Positions 8,651 through 17,954 are shown, counted from the first letter of the stretch. The stretch: 64,000 nucleotides of DNA from Butyrivibrio sp. VCD2006 (GCF_000423925.1 NZ_AUIX01000035.1:1-64000); one strand, 5' to 3'. Made by a program: numbers and translations. Notes: generated from the sequence alone by a model not told the origin.

Positions 8651-9202
8651 ATGGGCAGAGTAAATTTTGGTGCAAAACCACTTATGTTACCACAGCCGGT
8701 ACTTATTATCGGTACCTATGATGAGAACGGGGTGCCTAATGCCATGAATGCTGCATGGGGCATAACAACTGACTTTAAGGAGATCACTATCAGTCTTTCA
8801 GACCATAAAACAACAGATAATCTAAAGGTAAAGAAAGCCTTTACTGTCAGCATGGCCACAGAAGATTTTGTTGTCGCTTGCGATTATGTTGGCATAGAAT
8901 CAGGCAGAAAAGTTCCCGACAAATTTGCTAAGGCTGGTTTTCACGCAACAAAGAGTGAATTTGTGGATGCCCCGCTTATAGATGAACTTCCAATGGCTTT
9001 AGAGTGCAGAGTAAAAAGCTTTGAGGATGGTATTCTGATCGGTGAGATTGTAAACGTATCCGCTGATGAAAGCGTAGTTACGAACGGAAATGTAGATCCA
9101 AAGAAGCTTAAGCCAATTACCTTTGATCCGTGTAACAATACGTATGTTGCCCTTGGTGATGTTGTGGGTAATGCTTTTAAGGATGGAATGTCACTTAAAT
9201 AA
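8651..9202 (+). CDS. Flavin reductase family protein (flavoredoxin-like)
   Basis: A 183-residue FMN-binding split-barrel protein of the flavoredoxin / flavin reductase type. PVLIIGTYDENGVPNAMNAAWG and ISLSDHKTTDNL match the flavin-binding core of the family. It probably carries electrons between ferredoxin-like donors and the reductases next to it. GAGGATTAAAA precedes the ATG. It lies 26 bases after the second aldo/keto reductase, in the same operon. The partner and direction of electron flow are unknown. Confidence 0.88.
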   Translation: MGRVNFGAKPLMLPQPVLIIGTYDENGVPNAMNAAWGITTDFKEITISLSDHKTTDNLKVKKAFTVSMATEDFVVACDYVGIESGRKVPDKFAKAGFHATKSEFVDAPLIDELPMALECRVKSFEDGILIGEIVNVSADESVVTNGNVDPKKLKPITFDPCNNTYVALGDVVGNAFKDGMSLK

Positions 9203-9223
9203 GACGGAAGGAGAATTCTTGTA

Positions 9224-9844
9224 ATGAAGGTATTGATAATCAATGGAAGTCCCAGAGTGGGTGGTAATACTTCAATAGCAGTGGACGAAATGGCTAAAAC
9301 ATTTACTGAGGAAGGTATTGAAGCGGAAATTGTTCAGGTCGGTAACAAAGATATCCGCGGATGTATCGCCTGTGGAAGCTGCATGGAGAAGGGAAAATGT
9401 GTATTTGATGATGTAGTAAACGAGCTTGCACCTAAGTTTGAGGAGGCAGATGGACTAGTAGTTGCTTCACCTGTTTATTACGCATCTGCCAATGCAACAC
9501 TTATAGCATGCTTGGACAGACTTTTCTATAGTACGCATTTTGACAAAAGCATGAAGGTTGGCGCAAGTGTGGTAGTATGCCGAAGAGGCGGCGCGTCAGC
9601 TACTTTCGATGAATTAAACAAGTACTTCACCATCTGTAATATGCCTATCGCATCCAGCCAGTATTGGAATAGTGTTCATGGAAGGGAAAAGGGACAGGCT
9701 GAAAAAGACCTTGAAGGCCTTCAGACAATGAGAGTTCTTGCCAGAAACATGTCCTTCCTAATGAAGAGCATAGCTCTAGGAAAAGAAAAATATGGCATGC
9801 CAAAATCGGAAGAACACTTGTGGACACATTTTATCAGTGAATGA
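9224..9844 (+). CDS. NAD(P)H-dependent FMN reductase / iron-sulfur flavoprotein
   Basis: A 206-residue flavodoxin-fold protein with the FMN phosphate loop INGSPRVGGNT at the start, the cysteine cluster CIACGSCMEKGKC near residue 46 that can bind a 4Fe-4S cluster, and the flavin-contact segment ASPVYYASANA. The family reduces quinones, nitro-compounds or oxygen species in anaerobes. As the last gene of the MerR operon, 21 bases after the flavoredoxin-like gene, it completes a likely oxidative or electrophile-stress set. Confidence 0.88.
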   Translation: MKVLIINGSPRVGGNTSIAVDEMAKTFTEEGIEAEIVQVGNKDIRGCIACGSCMEKGKCVFDDVVNELAPKFEEADGLVVASPVYYASANATLIACLDRLFYSTHFDKSMKVGASVVVCRRGGASATFDELNKYFTICNMPIASSQYWNSVHGREKGQAEKDLEGLQTMRVLARNMSFLMKSIALGKEKYGMPKSEEHLWTHFISE

Positions 9845-9881
9845 TTTAATACTCTTTTTGTCGATGCTAATCAAAGTTAGG

Positions 9882-9934
9882 AAAAGACTGTGAAAAATGC
9901 TTATACAGCATTCTTCGCAGTCTCTTTTGATGTA
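9882..9934. terminator. Shared bidirectional terminator
   Basis: AAAAGACTGTGAAAAATGC (9882-9900) pairs with 9908-9928 around loop TTATACA, ending in TCTTTT one way and GTCTTTTCC the other. The stem contains the stop codon of the convergent EamA gene. Confidence 0.8.
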
Positions 9935-10830
9935 GCGGTATTTTCTTTTGAACCAAAGGTAATGAAGAATAACATCATAAAGATGAGACCAAAACCTATA
10001 GCATCGTAGATGGTGAATCTACTCTTTAAAACAAATGTTGAGATAAGTGCAGCTGTTATTGGTTCAGCAAAACTGTAAAGAATTGCTTTTTGTGGACCGA
10101 TTTTTGATACTCCGCTTATGTATAGGGTAAATGCGCAAATATTACCGATAACGACAACAAAGAGTATTCCCAATATTCCCATAAGGTTTGGAATGTAATA
10201 TATTTTCCAGGTTCTAAAAGCTATTCCCAAGAGTGCACCGCCAAGTAAAAATGACCATCCCTGAGCCACGATGACAGGAATGATATTTGTAATCTTCGGT
10301 GCAAGTACGTTGTATATCATTACGCAGAAAGCACTGCCGATACCGGCAATAAGTGCAGGAAGTGGTAATGAGATGTGCTTTAAATCACCATGTGTTGTTA
10401 ACAGGAAAACACCGGTTATTGCTAAAAGTATGGATATGATTTCAAAAGATCTGGGTAATCTCTTTGAGGTCATGCATGTAAAGATAAGTATAAATATTGG
10501 TGATAGATCCTGAAGTATTGTTCCCATGGCTGCATTTGAAAGTTCAATTGTTAGAAAATATAGGAACTGACAGATACTTACACCGGCAACTCCATATATA
10601 ATCATCCATTTTGCCATTTCTACAGATTTCCATGGCTTGAACACGGTATCTTTATGTCTTATCAGGCAATAAAAAAGGATAAGTATTCCTGAAAGACCAA
10701 GTCTTATAGGCACGAGCCACCTGCTATCCATCTGCTGTACGGTAAAAAGGTACTGGCCCATTGATCCGGACAATCCCCAGCAAGATGCTCCAAGTAGCGT
10801 ATATATTATTCCTTTTAGATTTCTTTTCAT
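9901..10830 (-). CDS. EamA/DMT-family transporter
   Basis: A 309-residue inner-membrane protein with about ten hydrophobic segments in two EamA repeats, as usual for drug/metabolite transporters. GASCWGLSGSMGQYLF marks the first repeat and ALIAGIGSAFCVMIYNVLAP the second. The frame is open to 10869, but AAGGAG stands nine bases upstream of the ATG at 10830, giving the usual MKRNLKG start. The substrate cannot be told from the sequence. It is transcribed toward the redox operon and shares its terminator; no functional link is evident. Confidence 0.88.
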   Translation of the reverse strand: MKRNLKGIIYTLLGASCWGLSGSMGQYLFTVQQMDSRWLVPIRLGLSGILILFYCLIRHKDTVFKPWKSVEMAKWMIIYGVAGVSICQFLYFLTIELSNAAMGTILQDLSPIFILIFTCMTSKRLPRSFEIISILLAITGVFLLTTHGDLKHISLPLPALIAGIGSAFCVMIYNVLAPKITNIIPVIVAQGWSFLLGGALLGIAFRTWKIYYIPNLMGILGILFVVVIGNICAFTLYISGVSKIGPQKAILYSFAEPITAALISTFVLKSRFTIYDAIGFGLIFMMLFFITFGSKENTATSKETAKNAV

Positions 10831-10992
10831 TGTGATACTGCTCCTTAACAGAAAACATATATAACACAATCGGAATTCCTTTTCAATTTATCTTCAGAAT
10901 AAAAAAATCACTTTATTTTTTAAAAAAACAAAAAAAGTTGGTATTTCATATTTGAGAAAGATAATCAGTGATTCAAAAGGAGATTATAAAAG

Positions 10993-11590
10993 ATGTTTTT
11001 TAAGAAGATATTTGCAAGGATATGCGCAGGAGCACTTTCGGGGACACTTGTATTCTGTATAAACCCTTCGGATATGGGAGTTCAGAAAACCCAGGTGAAT
11101 GTTCAGGCGCAGCATCTTGATGCAAACGGGGGCAGCGCAGTTAACGCGGGTACTACATCTACTGTAAAGAAGATAAAGAAAAAGACCCAGACCGGCATTG
11201 ATGTTTCCTACAGAAATTCAACTGCTGAGAGATATTCACATATAGATGAAAAGCTTGTAATGGCTTATCCAATCTACACCATCGAGTATGAGGATGGAAC
11301 AACAGAAAAGGATAAGGTCGATAAGAATGAGAGGATTGATGCATCTGATCTTGATATTGATGAATATATCTTCTTCGACAAAGGTGATAAGACATTTAAC
11401 GCAAAGCAGTTATCTACAGGCTTTAAAAGGGCAGTAAAGAAAACAGTAGGAAAGGTATATAAGCTTTTTTATAAGGCGGCAATAGCAGCTTTTGTTGTTA
11501 TTTTCTGTTTGATAGCATCCTTAATTCTTCTTTTGCTTGCAGCGGCAGCTATCCAGTCAGTAGTTGCAGGACAGGGGACATTATTTCAGA
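10993..11590 (+). pseudogene. Hypothetical exported/membrane protein, 3' end replaced
   Basis: AAAGGAG precedes an ATG opening a protein with a hydrophobic N-terminus (residues 8-25), a charged middle and a strong membrane segment (about residues 160-195). The frame runs on to 11802, but after about 11590 the translation resembles antisense of another coding sequence. The genuine 3' end therefore seems to have been lost at a rearrangement. I do not recognise the family. The break is placed from the change in coding character, not from a comparison. Confidence 0.45.
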
Positions 11591-11593
11591 GCA

Positions 11594-11803
11594 CCATACT
11601 TAATAGAGCTTTTTGCCTGTCATTTTCCTTTTTGGAAAGAAGGATGACATTTTTACCCATCACTTTTGTTTTGGCAAATACATTAGGGGTATCATCCATA
11701 TTTCCACTAAACTCACTTAAGATAAGCTTTGCTTCTATGGCATCCTTTATTTCCTTCCTGTGGGAAGAAATATATCTGGCATCCTTTTTCGAAATGCTGT
11801 AAC
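11594..11803 (-). pseudogene. Internal gene fragment on the minus strand
   Basis: The minus strand reads a clean 70-residue stretch without stops (SISKKDARYISSHRKEIKDA at one end, GKNVILLSKKENDRQKALL at the other) with normal charged composition, while the plus-strand ORF here is odd in composition. No start codon with a ribosome site and no stop are present, so it is an internal piece of an unrecognised gene. Confidence 0.4.
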
Positions 11804-11819
11804 TTACGAAGTTGCATAA

Positions 11820-11891
11820 TCAAGCAAACGTAAGTATGTACCGAAGGCTATTTCGGGAATTAACGACTGTGGAGTGTACAAGAACTTGTGA
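11820..11891 (+). pseudogene. Probable TnpB (IS605-type) C-terminal remnant
   Basis: The frame reads KYVPKAISGINDCGVYKNL then stop, resembling the C-terminal tail of TnpB/OrfB proteins of clostridial IS605-type elements (pattern YVPxATSGIxACGV). The following 11892-11967 has no open frame but several small dyads, as expected for the right end that encodes the guide (omega) RNA. The rest of tnpB is absent. The call rests on remembered family tails only. Confidence 0.45.
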
Positions 11892-11967
11892 GTAGCGTAT
11901 TGCTTGCAATCGCCAAAGCATACACGATGAAGCAGTAAGAAGTAACCGTGAGGACTTCGATTTCTCG

Positions 11968-12210
11968 ATGTGTTTGAGTATATTTAAGCACATTTTGGGT
12001 GGCAGCCTAGTAGGCAATGATTACTATATCGACCAGTACGTTCTGTCTCATGATGAAGATCGTATTCTTTATGAGGAGATGCATCCCTGGGGAGCAGGTG
12101 CTCCGACAGATGATGAGGATATCTATTTTAAGGTTGTAGACCTTAATGATGGGAGCATAGTTACTCTATTTAAAGGACCTCAGCAGTTTTTTGATATTTA
12201 TTGGAAATGA
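11968..12210 (+). pseudogene. C-terminal fragment of an unknown protein
   Basis: The frame encodes a Glu/Asp-rich 80-residue stretch (NDYYIDQYVLSHDEDRILYE, ending FFDIYWK). The ATG at 11968 lacks a ribosome site and falls in the putative IS605 end, so this is likely the 3' part of a gene cut by that element. I do not recognise the family. Confidence 0.4.
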
Positions 12211-12231
12211 TATAAAAATCCTATAAGAAAA

Positions 12232-12258
12232 TTAGCACTCTACTTGACAGAGTGCTAA
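12232..12258 (+). promoter_or_regulatory. CIRCE operator (HrcA site) in the hsp20 promoter
   Basis: TTAGCACTC, nine bases, GAGTGCTAA: a perfect CIRCE palindrome. The spacer contains TTGACA (12244-12249), and TATACC (12267-12272) follows at 17 bases, so HrcA bound here would cover the -35 box and repress the downstream small heat-shock gene. Confidence 0.93.
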
Positions 12259-12384
12259 TTTGGTGTTATACCATATATAGAACAAAGGAACAGAGAAGAC
12301 CATAAGGACTTAGGTTCCCTAGATCTGAACCCTCCGTCCCAATGCTCAAAAATAAATGTTTTTGATGCAAAGGAGGAAAAAACT

Positions 12385-12831
12385 ATGTTAGCACCTAGTA
12401 TTTTTGAAGAAAATCTTTTTGACAATCTGTTCAATTTTCCGGATTTCAGAGAACTGAACAACATGGAGCGGAAGCTCTACGGACGTCACGCCGACAGGCT
12501 GATGAAGACTGATGTTAAGGAAGAGGATAACCAGTATGAAGTTAGTGTTGATCTTCCTGGTTTTGCCAAAGAGGATATTAACCTTGAACTGAATGATGGG
12601 TATCTTACAATCAGTGCTTCAAAGAACATGAACAATGACAAGAATGATAAGAAAGGACGTCTGATCAGGCAGGAGCGATACAGTGGCTCGATGCAGAGAA
12701 GCTTCTATGTAGGCGACCAGATCACAGAAGAGGACGTAAAGGCAGCCTTCCATCACGGAGTTCTGACACTTACCATTCCTAAGAAAGAACAGGAAAAGCT
12801 TCCTGAAAAGAAACATATCATGATAGCTTAA
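12385..12831 (+). CDS. Hsp20/alpha-crystallin small heat-shock protein
   Basis: A 148-residue small heat-shock protein that holds unfolded proteins in an ATP-independent way. The alpha-crystallin domain spans about residues 45-135, with VSVDLPGFAKEDINLELNDG and the conserved strand HGVLTLTIPKK. The N-terminus MLAPSIFEENLFDNL is the usual variable arm. AAAGGAGGAAAAAACT precedes the ATG. It is a single gene under CIRCE control with its own terminator. Direct HrcA control of hsp20 is known in several Firmicutes. Confidence 0.95.
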   Translation: MLAPSIFEENLFDNLFNFPDFRELNNMERKLYGRHADRLMKTDVKEEDNQYEVSVDLPGFAKEDINLELNDGYLTISASKNMNNDKNDKKGRLIRQERYSGSMQRSFYVGDQITEEDVKAAFHHGVLTLTIPKKEQEKLPEKKHIMIA

Positions 12832-12871
12832 GAGCCAATAGGCTCCACATAATAAGAAAACTCCTAAAAGG

Positions 12872-12905
12872 CATCCCGAGACCAATCACCTCGGGATGTT
12901 TTTTG
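12872..12905 (+). terminator. Intrinsic terminator of hsp20
   Basis: CATCCCGAG (12872-12880) and CTCGGGATG (12890-12898) form the stem, followed by TTTTTTGT. Confidence 0.85.
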
Positions 12906-13005
12906 TATTATGATTTTCACGACAAATCAGAGCAAGAAATGTCGGGTAATACTAACACCATCGGATTAAACTGATACTATAAATATCAGGAAGAGGTAAG
13001 GATAT

Positions 13006-13242
13006 ATGAATAGACCAATTACAACATTATTTATGCTAATGTCTGTAGACGGAAAAATCAGCACCGGATCAACTGATAACATGGATGTAGACAGGGATTT
13101 TCCTGAAATGGAAGGACTAAAAGAAGGACTTCATCAATATTATGAGATTGAACAGACTACAGATCTGTGGTCATTTAATACCGGGCGTGTACAGGAAAAG
13201 ATGGGAGTCAATGAGAAACCTATGCCCGTTAAGACACCGGTT
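13006..13242 (+). pseudogene. 5' part of a RibD-C/DHFR-like reductase gene cut by inversion
   Basis: The first 79 codons (RPITTLFMLMSVDGKISTG, EKMGVNEKPMPVKTPV) match the intact paralogue at 30398-31078 almost residue for residue, then the frame ends in an unrelated stop. The missing 3' part lies at 15229-15672 on the opposite strand. The upstream 60-70 bases, including the ribosome site, also match the paralogue. Family members use NADPH to reduce a pterin or related substrate; this copy cannot make a full enzyme. Confidence 0.92.
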
Positions 13243-13414
13243 CACTAACTGCCCCTTCGTTGGTAACATCTGCTTCAATGTACTCTCTTTCATTATTAGA
13301 CGCTGCACTTTCAACCTCATTAGATGAAGTGCTAGCAGTAGGTGTTCCACATCCTGCCACAAAAAATGTGGTGCTGATAAGAATTCCTGCTAACTGAACC
13401 AATCTTTTCTTCAT
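13243..13414 (-). pseudogene. 5' part of a lipoprotein gene cut by inversion
   Basis: The minus strand encodes a lipoprotein signal peptide (MKKRLVQLAGILIS, then lipobox VAGCG) and a Ser/Thr/Glu-rich linker ending EGAVSE. The rest of the gene continues at 15675 on the plus strand (SDVIVEEAETNNDDEE...). The two halves face away from each other because the DNA between 13242 and about 15674 has been inverted. Confidence 0.85.
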
Positions 13415-13686
13415 GATACTTTTCCTTTATCAAAAACAAGGACTTCCTTGCCACACGCTAAACATTTTCTGAAATGCGATGTAAGCGCATAACTATAGGC
13501 AGTCCCACAATAATGCATTATATATGATTTTTGTGCAGAGAATCGTATTCTCTAAATTTGCACACAGTGAAACAATCTAGCAAAGAATCGTTTAGCTGTC
13601 AATAAACGAACAAAATTACATAATTTTATAGTGATTTTGAAATTTTCTAACACCAAAAATGTTATGCAAAGCCTACTTCGTATTGT

Positions 13687-14355
13687 ACTACCGCGCCTAA
13701 TCAAGTTTGGACTTGGGTTATCACATATCTCAATGGCCATTATAAAGGCTGCATTTATTATTTGTATTTAATCTTAGACTTATTCAGCCGCGATGTTGTA
13801 GGCTGGGAAGTCTATGAAGAACAGACCGCCGAATTAGCTAGCAAGCTGATTAAACGCACATGCTTGGCACAGCACCATTTATCTTATGAGCCTCTAGTTT
13901 TGCATTCTGATAATGGAACACCTATGAAGGGCGCAACAATGCTTGAGACTCTGTATAAGCTTGGTATAACACCTTCAAACAGTAGGCCTCGTGTCAGCAA
14001 TGACAATCCTTATTCAGAATCTTTATTCAAGACGCTGAAATACAGGCCTAACTATCAGCCATAAGGCTTTGAATCACTAGAGGATGCGCGTACTTGGTAC
14101 AAGCTTTTTGTCCATTGGTATCGCTTTGAACATCATCACAGTGGAATTAAATTTTTAGCTCCAGCCGAGCGTCACGCTGGCAAAAGTAAAGAGATACTTA
14201 ATCATCGCAAGGAAGTTTATGAAGCTGCTAAAGCAGCACATCCTGAACGGTGGAATGGTCGTAAAATCCGCAACTGGGACAACATCGATAAAGTATTTCT
14301 TAATCCTGATAAGATTGAATCTGCAAATGATGCAACTGTACAACAGGTATCATAA
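13687..14355 (+). pseudogene. IS3-family OrfB (rve) transposase fragment
   Basis: Reading from TTAPNQVWTW through LDLFSRDVVGWEVYEEQ, LHSDNGTPMKG and NPYSESLFKTLK to a tail ending near 14355 gives an IS3-type DDE integrase domain. The first catalytic aspartate of the usual WTWDITYL is a valine (GTT at 13717), and a TAA at 14062 interrupts the frame, so the enzyme is dead. The 5' helix-turn-helix part is missing. TTGACA near 14442-14447 may be the right end of the element. It lies inside the inverted segment. Confidence 0.85.
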
Positions 14356-14439
14356 ACAACGTTCATTACTGACCTGGGTTAGCCTAGGTCAGATGAAATA
14401 TAGTAACTATCAATAAATCAAGTTTTACTGAGAACTACG

Positions 14440-14637
14440 TTGACAAATTTCGCTGGTGAGGATGTAGTTATGGGAAAGATCCACTCTTTTGATAAAAAAA
14501 GAACAACGATAATAGAAGCCGTTGAATATAACGGGAGATATACAGATATTTCTACAATTAGAACAAGAATTATAGCAGCAGGCATCATCATTATCGCTTC
14601 CGCTGCTTTCATCTGTGCGCAGTTATTCTGGATCTGA
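14440..14637 (+). pseudogene. C-terminal fragment of a membrane protein
   Basis: The frame (GKIHSFDKKRTTIIEAVEYN..., ending in the hydrophobic AAGIIIIASAAFICAQLF) has one C-terminal membrane helix. Its N-terminal codons come from the end of the IS3-type fragment, so the gene was probably truncated by that insertion. The family is unrecognised. Confidence 0.4.
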
Positions 14638-14657
14638 ACAAGTGATTTCTGAGATTT

Positions 14658-15032
14658 ATGAAAAAACCAATTACTTACAATATCTCCAAAGAACAGATTA
14701 TATATATCGAGGATCATACCTTTAATCTTATCTATGACAGAACCCTTTACTGGCTCTATTCCGAGAGGATGCCAATGCTTTTGCCCTACCTTAAACAGAA
14801 GAAAAGGGACCGTGTATCCCTGGAAGATTTGCTTTCATACTGCAAGAACCAGCAGATTGAAGTTTATCCCATGACCTTCAGGAAACGGAAGCTCCTTACC
14901 AATATAGCTTCCTACTATGAGATTCTAAACATGAGAAAACGAGGGCTACTTATTAAAAGCAGCTTTGTGGTAAAGCTCATAGTAGAGTACTCCAAGTACT
15001 GTATCGCAAAGTATCCGATTCATATAGGATAG
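14658..15032 (+). CDS. Hypothetical protein, basic, 124 residues
   Basis: An intact 124-residue frame rich in Tyr, Lys and Leu (MKKPITYNISKEQIIYIEDH at the start, KRGLLIKSSFVVKLIVEYSK near the end). No motif, signal peptide or membrane segment is evident, and the ribosome site is weak. It lies in the inverted segment downstream of the truncated membrane protein and may have belonged to the same operon. I do not recognise it. Confidence 0.5.
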   Translation: MKKPITYNISKEQIIYIEDHTFNLIYDRTLYWLYSERMPMLLPYLKQKKRDRVSLEDLLSYCKNQQIEVYPMTFRKRKLLTNIASYYEILNMRKRGLLIKSSFVVKLIVEYSKYCIAKYPIHIG

Positions 15033-15150
15033 TTTTCACAGATTTAACACATTCTCTTCACTGTTAGTTACGATTTCTAAGATAAGATAACATCATAGCA
15101 TAAAGAAAAGAAATAACCCCCTCATAAGAACACTTTCTTCATACACAAAA

Positions 15151-15186
15151 AAAAAATCCGGATTCTAGTGACAAGAATCCGGATTT
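15151..15186 (-). terminator. Terminator of the split RibD/DHFR-like gene
   Basis: AAATCCGGATTCT (15154-15166) pairs with AGAATCCGGATTT (15174-15186). On the minus strand it is followed by a T-run (A-run from 15147). The paralogue at 31 kb has a hairpin of the same core, AATCCGGA, in the equivalent place. Confidence 0.8.
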
Positions 15187-15228
15187 CCTCATTCATCTGA
15201 TATTATAATCATCTGTACGTAGCAAAGG

Positions 15229-15672
15229 CTATTTCACAACCTCATATTTTAACCTTAAATATGAATCTTCAAGCTTTTCACAGCTAGTGAGCCTAAGTAC
15301 ACCGAGTTTACTTAATTCCTCTTTCGTTGTTATCGAGTCTCCGTCAATCAGAGTAGAAGTATTCTTTCCTCCAACCAGAACCAGAGCAACAATGATATCC
15401 ACGAAGTCAAAGAGCCCATTTCTAAGAAATATCCCATTCATGGCACCACCGCTTTGAACAGTAAGCCTTTCGCATCCATACTTTTCCTTTAAATCCACAA
15501 GAGCCTGTTCCAACGAAAAGTTTTCTTGAAAAATGATCTCAAGATTATCTGCTTTCACTTTAAAAGCAGGGTGTTCCCGGTTTGTTGTTATCAACACGAA
15601 CCGTTTTGATAATTCACAAAAGTATTTGATTCCATGCTCAGTGAGATGAGCATTGTCAAAAATCGCAAAAGA
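15229..15672 (-). pseudogene. 3' part of the RibD-C/DHFR-like reductase gene, inverted
   Basis: From SFAIFDNAHLTEHGIKYFCE to SYLRLKYEVVK the translation matches residues 80-226 of the intact paralogue at 30398-31078. The apparent N-terminal extension reading back to 15741 is antisense of the lipoprotein gene and not part of the protein. Together with 13006-13242 it rebuilds one full gene. It retains its terminator. Confidence 0.92.
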
Positions 15673-15674
15673 AA

Positions 15675-16820
15675 GAGAGCGATGTAATAGTTGAAGAAGC
15701 AGAGACCAATAATGATGATGAGGAAGGATGGAAGAAAGCATACAGCCAGTATGTTTTCGATACTGTCAGCAAAGATTACAACGATGAGTATGGACTTTTT
15801 AATATCAATGAAGATGAAATTCCAGAACTTATTGTCGTAAGGCATGGTGAAGGTACAGAATCAAGCTTTTTGACATACAAAAATGGAGAAATATCTGAGA
15901 TTACCTCAAAATCATTGGGCTTTTATTTTCTCGAAAAAGAAAATCTCGTAAAGGCTGTTTGGCGTGAAGATACGGATTCAGAAAGAATAAGAAAAGAAGC
16001 TATCTATGAGATCAGTCCTGAAGGAAAGTGGGAGCTTTTGCATGAAAGTTACGTGAAAGATGAAGAAATCTGGACACTTGCAGAAGATGCAGAGTGTGAA
16101 CTGGATGGAGAAAGAGTGACCTCAAATGATTATTATCCTTCGATAGATAAACTGTTTCCATCTGAAAGGGCGTTATCTCTGATACAAGGACATGATTTTT
16201 ACCAGATTCAGGAATATCTTGGTGATTTTGTGCAAGAGAGTTACGCTGATGCATTTATAAAGATGTATGAGAGCGGTGAGTTTTTGGACTCCATGGGAGA
16301 GAATTATAAGCAGTTTGCGATTGTTGAACTTGGACCGGATGGTGATGTTGCGCTTATCGGACGAAATAATGAGGACATCCTTGAGGAAGTTGGGATAGCC
16401 ATATATAAGGATGGACTGGCTACACGGGTGTATCAGGCGGATATGGCTACACGTCTAAGCTTTGATATAGAAAAGGGGTATATATATAGCAAGATATCTT
16501 ACCTCAGATTTGATGATGAGAGTTATTATGCTGTCCGTAATGGATGTCTCCTTATGAGAAAAGGAATAACTGGTGAACCTAGGGCAGGATTATCAGGAGA
16601 GGATGGCAGCTGGGTAAGTTTTGATCCCGCTATTGATGGTGAGTACTGCTATACTGTAGACGATAGATGCATGTATGAGTCAGAAGTAAAAAAACTTAAG
16701 GAAAAGCTTGATAATGACAAAGGAAATGATATCAGAATTGTTGACATCGGAACATATGCTGAAGGCCTTGAAGGAACGGTCATCAGTTTTGGATCATTCT
16801 ATGATGTCATTTCAGAATAA
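15675..16820 (+). pseudogene. 3' part of the lipoprotein gene cut by inversion
   Basis: The frame is open from the inversion breakpoint (SDVIVEEAETNNDDEEGWKK) to 16820, about 381 codons; an ATG at 15870 is internal to the domain. Joined to the signal-peptide part at 13243-13414 it gives a lipoprotein of about 438 residues. FNINEDEIPELIVVRHGEGT resembles a D-x-D-G/E-like repeat of extracellular proteins. The gene directly downstream encodes another lipoprotein with the comparable LDGDGDDSELIVLTR, so the two are probably related. Without the N-terminal part this portion has no export signal. Confidence 0.75.
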
Positions 16821-16840
16821 TAAATGTAGTGGAGGACAAA

Positions 16841-17941
16841 ATGAATAAAAAAATATTAGCAATAATGGTAGCTTTTACTGTAATGTTTGGATGTTCATGC
16901 TCAAATGCTCAGAAGACAGAAGCAACAGAGACAGACGTTACAACTGAGGCATCCGTGGAAGAGGAACTGACTGAAACTTCAGACAAAACTACTTCTGAGG
17001 AACAGGAACTGGATCCTAAATCAGAATCTGAAACAGATAACATATCTTCAGAGGATGAAGCAAAACCTGAAACTGAAACAGTGGAAATGACAGAAAAAGA
17101 TCAGCTTTTAGCCTATGTAAATGATATATTGATACCAGAGCATGGTGAAATCACTGATCCGGATCTTACTGCTAAGTTCTATTTTGAAGATAATATCTAC
17201 AATATGGATGATTCTATATCCGGCTATGACATCGAAGGTTTCGAAGGACAGGAAGGTATTCTTGGCTGGGCATTCGCTGATCTGGACGGCGACGGGGATG
17301 ACAGCGAGCTTATTGTGCTAACTAGAACAAAGGGAACAATAAAAGACTTTCGTGACCGTGATAGTATCATATGGGAAACCAGCTTCGAGGCATTTAAAGT
17401 TAATGGTTCTGATATTGTTTCTATGGGAACGGGTCTCCTTGAATCTTCAGGGGCTGAAATGTTTGAAGGAAGAGTTTTTATAAAACATACATCCTCCGGA
17501 GATGAGATATGCACTTCACAGTATGGTGGTGGATTCTATTATTATGACGGATGCAGCGCAATGCTTGTGGTTTACAAATATGATGGTACTGAATTTAGCA
17601 AGATTGCGGATGCGGAATATGAAGGTTCAGATGGCTTTAATGAATATGGTGATTTTTCTGATGAAGCAATAAAAGCACAGCTTTTAACTACAGCTTCGTT
17701 CTGGAAGGAATATTATACAAATTGGGATTTCAATGTAAATTTCTTCCTTGTTCCATGGGATGAACCTGATTGCACAGATTTACTCTATACCGATACATCG
17801 AGTGACCTTGATTATGAGATATTGAATGCTTTAAATGATGGAACATCTGATAAGACCATTGATGATTATCCAATGATCGCCCATGTTACGAATTTCATGA
17901 AAGGTGATACATTAGACAGCGCGGGCAGTACACAGGAATAA
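16841..17941 (+). CDS. Lipoprotein with acidic linker
   Basis: A 366-residue surface lipoprotein. It has a signal peptide with lipobox-like MFGCSCSN, a Thr/Glu/Ser-rich linker (about residues 20-85), then a globular domain containing AFADLDGDGDDSELIVLTR, as in the neighbouring split lipoprotein. TGGAGGACAAA precedes the ATG at 16841; a frame start at 16829 is less likely. The function is unknown. It probably formed an operon with the upstream lipoprotein before the inversion removed that gene's promoter and start, so its expression may now be altered. Confidence 0.8.
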   Translation: MNKKILAIMVAFTVMFGCSCSNAQKTEATETDVTTEASVEEELTETSDKTTSEEQELDPKSESETDNISSEDEAKPETETVEMTEKDQLLAYVNDILIPEHGEITDPDLTAKFYFEDNIYNMDDSISGYDIEGFEGQEGILGWAFADLDGDGDDSELIVLTRTKGTIKDFRDRDSIIWETSFEAFKVNGSDIVSMGTGLLESSGAEMFEGRVFIKHTSSGDEICTSQYGGGFYYYDGCSAMLVVYKYDGTEFSKIADAEYEGSDGFNEYGDFSDEAIKAQLLTTASFWKEYYTNWDFNVNFFLVPWDEPDCTDLLYTDTSSDLDYEILNALNDGTSDKTIDDYPMIAHVTNFMKGDTLDSAGSTQE

Positions 17942-17954
17942 TATGTATATTTTA

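Noticed and set aside
11820..12017. Minus-strand ORF of 65 codons
   Set aside because: No ribosome site and unnatural composition; the plus-strand TnpB-like tail is the better explanation.
15673..15741. Start of the reverse-strand RibD/DHFR-like frame at 15741
   Set aside because: The added N-terminal residues are antisense of the lipoprotein gene; the paralogue shows the true gene continues at 13242 instead.
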